Shown piece after piece: positions 55,316 through 64,000 of a DNA stretch of 64,000 bases (positions within the stretch are counted from its first letter, which is position 1; every line of letters begins with the position of its first letter). The notes below the pieces were generated by a model, which saw nothing but the letters and a program-made list of their open reading frames with translations, had not been told where the DNA came from and did no database searches. Origin of the DNA: Roseateles sp. YR242 (GTDB taxonomy: Bacteria > Pseudomonadota > Gammaproteobacteria > Burkholderiales > Burkholderiaceae_C); NCBI RefSeq assembly GCF_900109745.1, contig NZ_FOAV01000005.1, forward strand, positions 62,001 through 126,000, written 5' to 3'. The position numbers were made by a program, and so were the translations under genes.

Positions 55316-55939
55316 TCAGGTGGCCGAAACCCCTGCCCTAGCCTGATGGCCAAAGCCGGCCGTGAGCGCCTCTCGGGCGATGGTCAGGATTTCTTCTGAC
55401 AACTCTGGCGCTGCGGCCGCACAGGCACGCGACAGTGTCAGCGCGCCCACCATCGCGGACACCAGGAGGATCGCCCGGGCCTTGTCCTCGGCGTCGGGCA
55501 CGGCCATCACCGTGCCATCGGGCCGATGCCGTGCCAGGGTCTGCAGATAGGCGGCCACGCCATCGCTCATCGCCTGCCCGAGCTGCCCGCCCTCCCGGGC
55601 CGCATCCACCGCCAGCGCCGCCATGGCGCATCCGGCACCCGGTGCATCGCGGTGGGCCGGGCTCAGATAGCGCTCCAGATGCTGACGCAAGTCCCCCCCC
55701 TGCTGGCTCAACTGGGTGGTCAGACGCTCCAGCCCCATGTCCATCGCCGCCGTACAGGCCTCCGCCGCCAGGGCCTCCTTGGAGTCAAAGCGGCCATAAA
55801 AACCCCCATGCGTGAAGCCCGCTTCACGGGAAATCTCGGCCAACCCCACCCCGGCCACCCCACGCTCGCGGTACAGCCGCGCAGCGGCATCCACCAGCGC
55901 CTGGCGGTTGGCGGCGGACTGTTGCTTGGTGACTTTCAT
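55316..55939 (-). CDS. TetR-family transcriptional regulator
   Basis: A 207-residue repressor. The N-terminal helix-turn-helix spans about 8-55: RQALVDAAARLYRERGVAGV then GLAEISREAGFTHGGFYGRF, and DSKEALAAEACTAAM completes the signature. The C-terminal part has GCAMAALAVDAAREGGQLGQ of the TetR_C type. AAGGAG precedes the ATG at 55939. It is divergent from the MFS transporter and probably controls it. Convergent with the EamA gene, 10 bases apart. Confidence 0.92.
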   Translation of the reverse strand: MKVTKQQSAANRQALVDAAARLYRERGVAGVGLAEISREAGFTHGGFYGRFDSKEALAAEACTAAMDMGLERLTTQLSQQGGDLRQHLERYLSPAHRDAPGAGCAMAALAVDAAREGGQLGQAMSDGVAAYLQTLARHRPDGTVMAVPDAEDKARAILLVSAMVGALTLSRACAAAAPELSEEILTIAREALTAGFGHQARAGVSAT

Positions 55940-56132
55940 GAAGACTCCTTGGTGCACGGAAACCGCCTGTGCGTTGGCTGTGGCGATGACGCCTTCTGGC
56001 GGTCACTCATTCTAAAGAGGCCCCCCGGCCAGACCGATCAACCGGCAAGCGGCCCCGTTTTGAGTATGGTCATCATTGAATCTAGCCATCGCCGTTACGA
56101 TGTTGACTTTCATCAAAACAAGTCGAGGCCGC

Positions 56133-59854
<3,722 letters not shown>

Positions 59855-60088
59855 TCACCGCGCGGATGGGCCACCCCACCGCTCCCATGCAAATCGAGAG
59901 AGGCACCTAACTCATCCATGCGGTCATTTTTAGCATTTGATGGAAGTTCTTTTTATCACTTACGAACCTAGGATTCCGCTCCATGTCGTCGCACTCGGCG
60001 GCATCGGCGCTCCACTCAGTTCACTTACCGGCTGTCAGCGTGGCGCGTCGAAACCTATTCAACGGCCCCCTTACCAGGACCTTTATTC

Positions 60089-60748
60089 ATGAACCACCAC
60101 TCCCACGCACTCCGCGCCAAGACCTTCGCCAAGCGGCAGAAGGGTTACACGCTGATCGAACTGTCGATCGCCCTGGCCATCATCTCCGTGATCATCGTCG
60201 GCTCGCTGGTCGGCGTGCAACGCATCCTGTCCAACAACCGTGCTAACAATCTGCTGAGCGAGATTCCGCGAATCAACGCGGCATTGGTGGGCTCGGCGGC
60301 CAACGCCAACTCCAATACGCTCAGCACAATCACGACCAGCAATGCGGCTTCACTCGGTGCGTTCTCCCCCAACGCGGTGAGCTGGGAGGGCGAGACCGCC
60401 ACCGTGACGAACGCTTTCGGCGGCAACATCTTCATCCAGGGCCTCTCTAACACCATCAACTTTGACGGTGTCACGCGTGGTTATGTCGTGACCGCGACCG
60501 GTGTGGCCAGGGACATGTGCGCCACCGTCGTGAATGGCCTCGCACCCTTGGCCCAGGCGCTGTGGGTCGACCAAAACACCACAGTGCCGAGTGGCCCCCT
60601 AACAAGCAAACCTGCGGACGCAGATCTGATCAAGGGTCCTGGCCAGGACGCTTCGATCAATCTGGGCACGATGTCCACGCAGTGCCGCGGCTCGACGAAT
60701 GGAAGCAGCACTAGCACGATGGTCGTGCACGCATTTATCGCCATCTAA
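60089..60748 (+). CDS. Type IVb pilin (PilS-like major pilin)
   Basis: A 219-residue prepilin. The cleavage motif KGYTLIELSIALAIISVIIV has Tyr+1 and Glu+5 after a 19-residue basic leader. The C-terminal half (DMCATVVNGLAPLAQALWVD ... MSTQCRGSTNGSS) carries two cysteines that can form the type IVb disulfide loop and matches the PilS_N-type domain. An AT-rich leader (59900-60080, TTTTTAGCATTTG and TCTTTTTATCAC) suggests a strong promoter. First gene of a pilus operon. Confidence 0.88.
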   Translation: MNHHSHALRAKTFAKRQKGYTLIELSIALAIISVIIVGSLVGVQRILSNNRANNLLSEIPRINAALVGSAANANSNTLSTITTSNAASLGAFSPNAVSWEGETATVTNAFGGNIFIQGLSNTINFDGVTRGYVVTATGVARDMCATVVNGLAPLAQALWVDQNTTVPSGPLTSKPADADLIKGPGQDASINLGTMSTQCRGSTNGSSTSTMVVHAFIAI

Positions 60749-60799
60749 CTTTTCCACTTGCCTGGGTTTCGCGCTGCGAAGCCTGGGCTTCGGCTCGTC

Positions 60800-61309
60800 A
60801 TGAACACACTCAGGCTTCTTCCCTCACTCGCCTTGGTATTGGCCGCCGGCGCCCAGGCTGCCGCCCCGGCATCTTCGACGTCTTCGTCGCCATCCAGCAC
60901 GCCCTTGCCGGCAGCCCGGGCAGAGATCCCCGGTTACGGCGAGGTGGAATGGATCCGCACGCCACGTGCACAACCCCTCCTCCCCGGCACTGAGGCCGGC
61001 ACTGAGGCCGACGCCTTGAAGGCCATGCGCGCTGAAGCGCCGACCGAATGGACGGTGGAGTTGTCCGACCAGAGTTTCCGCCAGACCTTGCTGCGCTGGA
61101 CACGAATCGCCAATTGGCAACTGGTCTGGGAAGTCGATCGCGATTTCGCCATTGATGCCCAGGTCACCCTGAATGGCAACTTTCTGCAGGCCCTGGATCA
61201 GGCCATGACGGCCCTGCGGGACACCGATTTCCCGGTGCAGGCCCGCATCAATCCAGACACCCGTGTCGTTCGCGTTGTGCGCTACATGCTTGACGGAGAA
61301 CGGCGTTGA
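60800..61309 (+). CDS. TcpQ/PilL-type pilus biogenesis protein
   Basis: A 169-residue secreted protein. A signal peptide (about residues 1-22, LLPSLALVLAAGAQAAAPA) and a Ser-rich linker precede a C-terminal TcpQ-type domain: TVELSDQSFRQTLLRWTRIA, WQLVWEVDRDFAIDAQVTLN and FLQALDQAMTALRDTDFPVQ. In the toxin-coregulated pilus TcpQ stabilises the secretin; in R64 the equivalent is the PilL C-terminal part. The ATG at 60800 gives the proper signal peptide. It overlaps the secretin start by four bases. Confidence 0.85.
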   Translation: MNTLRLLPSLALVLAAGAQAAAPASSTSSSPSSTPLPAARAEIPGYGEVEWIRTPRAQPLLPGTEAGTEADALKAMRAEAPTEWTVELSDQSFRQTLLRWTRIANWQLVWEVDRDFAIDAQVTLNGNFLQALDQAMTALRDTDFPVQARINPDTRVVRVVRYMLDGERR

Positions 61310-63060
61310 TCCAAATCAAAAACAAAGATATGTCTGTGTCCGCACTCCCACGACGCCTGGCCCTGTTCATGGGCTGTGTGCTTTCCAGCGGCTGCGCCAT
61401 ACAAGCCACCCAGGTGGCTCAGCGTGAATATCAGGACGCCAAGGACCGCACGGGCGGTTTCCAGGCACAAGCCCGTGAGCCGCAGCGCCTGCCGCCCATG
61501 GTGCAGGCCGACACCGTGCCCCGCTTCGCAAGGCATTCCATCCCCATGCAGCGCGCGGCCACGCTGCCCACCCATATCGGCCAGGTGACCCTGCGTTATC
61601 CCGGGCGCCATCCCTTGGCGACCGTGGCGGAGCTGATTTCCCGGCTCATCGACATTCCCGTCCTCATGACGCCGGATGCCCTGGGCAATGCCAGCGATTA
61701 CGCGCCTGGCGGCATGCTCGGTACGGATGCCCAAGCCGCAGGCCCGGCCGCGAACGCCAACGCCAACGCCAAGGCTGGCGACAACCACACCGCCCTCAGC
61801 CAGCAGGCGGTGGCCGCCGGTGCGCGCACGCTGGCCATCCAGCCACGTGACCTGCAAAACACCATGGAGCTGGACTATTCCGGCCCGCTGGCTGGGCTGC
61901 TCAACCAGGTGGCCACCCGGGCTGGCCTGCAGTGGGAATACACCGGGGGCAAGATCGTCTTCAGCCGTCTGGTCACCCGCTCCATCCTCGTCAAGGCGCT
62001 GCCCAACGGCCTCAAGACCACCGGCAGCTTCGATGTCTTTGGCGGCAACAGTTCCAGCGAGAGCGGCGGCAGTGGCGGCGGCAGTGGCGGGAACAGCAGC
62101 AGCGGTGGCAGCGGCAGCAACGGCACCCTGACCGTCGATTTCACGACCGAAAGCGACTACTGGGCCGGTCTCAAAGACTCGCTCAAAGGCATGCTCTCCG
62201 CCCGCGCCCATCTGCAGGTCGACCCTCGCTCCGGCCTGGTGACCGTGACGGACGCGCTCAACAATGTGGAACGGGTCGAGGCCTTCCTGCAGGAGGTCAA
62301 CACCAGCCTGCTGCGACAGGTCTCCCTGGAGGTCGAGGTGCTGCAGGTCAACCTGACCGACCAATACAGCAACGGCATCAACTGGCAGGCCGTGATGGGC
62401 AAGGTCGGCGGGAATCAATGGTCGCTGACTGGCCCGCAAGGCCCGGGCGCACTGTCGGGCAACACCCCCGGGTCGCTGTCTTTCGTGTTGGCACCGTCGA
62501 GCTCGCGCGCCTCCCCCAGCAAGCTGGTGGCCGAATCGCTACAGGAATATGGCACGGTGGCCACCGCTTATTCCAGTGTGGTCACCACCACCAACCGCAT
62601 GCCGGTTCCGGTGGGCTCGCTGCAGACCCAGTCCTACGTCCGGCAGACCACTGCGGCTGTGGTGAACGGCTCCACTGGCATCACGACCGCGGGCGCCCTC
62701 ACCCCGGGCTCGATCTCCACCGGTCTGGGGCTGATGATCCTGCCGGTGATCCTGGACTCCAACCGCGTGCTGCTGCAAACCGCCATGCAGGTGAGTGAAC
62801 TGCGAGAGATCAAGGCCTTCACCAGCGGCAGCGGTGCCACTGCGCAGTCCATCCAGTTGCCCAACACGGTGAGTTTCTCTTCGCTGCAGCGCATCAGCGT
62901 TCAGGCGGGGCAGACGCTGGTGCTGGTCGGCTACGAGCGGGAACAGACCCAGGCCGATGACTCGGACATCGTCCGTGGCCTGCTGCCCATCTCCAAGCGA
63001 GGGGGCCGTGCCAAGCAAGGCACGGTGATTCTGATCACGCCCCGCCTGACGGACCGGTAA
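61306..63060 (+). CDS. pilN: PilN-type type IVb pilus secretin
   Basis: A 584-residue outer-membrane lipoprotein secretin. The lipobox LSSGC (about residue 29) directs lipidation. The N-domains follow, and the C-terminal secretin domain shows SLEVEVLQVNLTDQYSNGIN, VPVGSLQTQSYVRQTTAAV, GLGLMILPVILDSNRVLLQT and VSFSSLQRISVQAGQTLVLV. A Gly/Ser-rich SESGGSGGGSGGNSSSGGSG linker precedes the ring domain. The start is a TTG overlapping the TcpQ stop, with GGAG seven bases ahead; an ATG at 61330 is an alternative. Confidence 0.9.
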   Translation: MIQIKNKDMSVSALPRRLALFMGCVLSSGCAIQATQVAQREYQDAKDRTGGFQAQAREPQRLPPMVQADTVPRFARHSIPMQRAATLPTHIGQVTLRYPGRHPLATVAELISRLIDIPVLMTPDALGNASDYAPGGMLGTDAQAAGPAANANANAKAGDNHTALSQQAVAAGARTLAIQPRDLQNTMELDYSGPLAGLLNQVATRAGLQWEYTGGKIVFSRLVTRSILVKALPNGLKTTGSFDVFGGNSSSESGGSGGGSGGNSSSGGSGSNGTLTVDFTTESDYWAGLKDSLKGMLSARAHLQVDPRSGLVTVTDALNNVERVEAFLQEVNTSLLRQVSLEVEVLQVNLTDQYSNGINWQAVMGKVGGNQWSLTGPQGPGALSGNTPGSLSFVLAPSSSRASPSKLVAESLQEYGTVATAYSSVVTTTNRMPVPVGSLQTQSYVRQTTAAVVNGSTGITTAGALTPGSISTGLGLMILPVILDSNRVLLQTAMQVSELREIKAFTSGSGATAQSIQLPNTVSFSSLQRISVQAGQTLVLVGYEREQTQADDSDIVRGLLPISKRGGRAKQGTVILITPRLTDR

Positions 63061-63070
63061 AGGAGCGGCC

Positions 63071-64000
63071 ATGTCATCCAATCATGGTTCCGCCTCCCTG
63101 AGCAGTTCCGCCGGGTTCGGCGCCTCCGGGTTCGACAACGGCGGGTTGCAGGGGCTCGGTACGGAGTCCGTCGCCAAAAGCTGCGTGATTGCCGGCACCC
63201 GCCTGGTCTTCGAGCTGGAATGGAGCCCCACGCAGAACCGCAGCGCGCCAGACGCCGAGTTTCAGCGCGCGCGCAAGCTGGGCTACAACTTTGCCACCAT
63301 GCTGCCCGACAAGAGCCTGATCGGCCTGGCCAAGGCGGTGCAGGCGGGCTCAGGCAAACCGCATGCGGCGGTGGTGATGCTGGTCGAGCGCTTCTGCTCC
63401 GGCGGGGCTGAAGCGGTCCTGATCTCGGTCGGTCAACGGGGGGTCGCCTTCGTCGGCCTGATGGACCGTCGCCCGGTGCCCGGTTTCGACCGGCTGCTCA
63501 GTGGCCTCGATGCTGCGCTGGCCCTGCTGAAGGAGTTCCGGGACATCCATATTGACCAGGATGTCCGCGTCGCGACCGACCTGGGAGACACCATCCCGAA
63601 CAGCGAAGTCTTGCAGACCCAGACGGTCTTCGAGATGCCCGAAGCCGGGTCGCTGGTGCGACCGCTGATCAACCGCGCGCTGCGCAGAACCGTGCTGGGT
63701 GGCGGCACCGCCGCTGTGGTGCTGAGCGCTGCCCTGGGGTCGTTTCTCTGGTCGCAACACCAGCAGCGCAAGGCGGCTGACGAAGCTGCGCGGCTGGCCC
63801 GGGAAAACGATCCGAACCGCCAGTACGAGGCCAACATCAATGCCATGCTGGCCAGGGCGGGCATCCCTGGCAACGTGGTGCTGGACCAATGGCGCGGCCT
63901 GCTGAATCGCCTGCCCATCACCCGCGAAGGCTGGGCCCTTCAGCGATTTGAATGCACGCAGGCCTCCCGCGAGTGCGTGGCCACCTGGACCCGCAACTAC
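63071..64000 (+). CDS. pilO: PilO-type type IVb pilus protein (3' end outside window)
   Basis: The frame opens at ATG 63071 after AGGAG and stays open to the window end (310 codons), so the gene continues. The N-terminal Ser/Gly-rich region leads into FELEWSPTQNRSAPDAEFQR and LGYNFATMLPDKSLIGLAKA, then a single membrane helix at about residues 210-230 (VLGGGTAAVVLSAALGSFLW), a coiled-coil, and an NAMLARAGIPGNVVLDQWRG segment. This matches the PilO2 family of R64/TCP-like systems, inner-membrane assembly proteins. It follows the secretin after 10 bases. Confidence 0.83.
   Translation, partial: MSSNHGSASLSSSAGFGASGFDNGGLQGLGTESVAKSCVIAGTRLVFELEWSPTQNRSAPDAEFQRARKLGYNFATMLPDKSLIGLAKAVQAGSGKPHAAVVMLVERFCSGGAEAVLISVGQRGVAFVGLMDRRPVPGFDRLLSGLDAALALLKEFRDIHIDQDVRVATDLGDTIPNSEVLQTQTVFEMPEAGSLVRPLINRALRRTVLGGGTAAVVLSAALGSFLWSQHQQRKAADEAARLARENDPNRQYEANINAMLARAGIPGNVVLDQWRGLLNRLPITREGWALQRFECTQASRECVATWTRNY

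Overview
The window looks like chromosomal DNA from a GC-rich betaproteobacterium of the order Burkholderiales, probably near the Roseateles/Mitsuaria/Rubrivivax group. This is inferred from gene content and order (ZTP riboswitch-glyA-nrdR, minor pilins, rib genes-nusB, aminotransferase-ybgC-tolQRA, ubiD, DUF748), high GC codon use and protein style. I could not run a database search. No tRNA, rRNA or CRISPR array was seen.

Layout. 1-9.8 kb: end of a NrtR-like regulator, a PAS-containing chemotaxis receptor, exonuclease III, a PaaI-type thioesterase, the Entner-Doudoroff pair edd-eda with a candidate HexR operator, a DMT exporter, ChaC, a MobA-like nucleotidyltransferase and pdxH. 9.7-21.9 kb: a ZnuD-like TonB-dependent receptor with a small DUF2946-like partner, msrA, a giant DUF748/AsmA-like protein, a YdcF-type protein, ubiD and a membrane-anchored lytic transglycosylase. 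22-31.2 kb: a ZTP riboswitch upstream of glyA-nrdR, a five-gene operon of minor pseudopilins with unusually long repetitive leaders, then ribD-ribBA-ribH-nusB with no ribE between ribD and ribBA.

31.3-40 kb: a D-lactate dehydrogenase-like gene and an AspT/YidE-type transporter, then an insertion-sequence scrapyard. An IS66-family element (34603-37375, exact 8-bp target duplication, 22-bp imperfect terminal repeats) sits inside an already decayed IS5-family transposase. It carries an extra uncharacterised gene behind tnpC. A small AT-richer hypothetical gene and a truncated IS21 istA follow. The native gene order resumes at 40 kb.

40-51.9 kb: aminotransferase-ybgC-tolQ-tolR-tolA (no tolB/pal follows), a LysE exporter whose frame runs antisense into tolA, a WYL regulator, pyroglutamyl peptidase, a GspE/PilB-type ATPase with an unusual N-terminus, waaA and a phosphomannomutase/phosphoglucomutase. 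52-59.8 kb: an alkylation-repair operon (Ada-AlkA fusion, ogt, DMT exporter), a TetR regulator, an MFS transporter with a hexanucleotide microsatellite in its central loop, and ligA. 60-64 kb: the start of a type IVb (R64/TCP-like) pilus operon: pilin, TcpQ/PilL-type protein, PilN secretin and PilO, cut by the window edge.

The most notable observations are the ZTP riboswitch with a visible alternative helix, the nested IS66-in-IS5 insertion with its passenger gene, the repeat-rich pseudopilin leaders, the MFS microsatellite, and two separate pilus gene sets.
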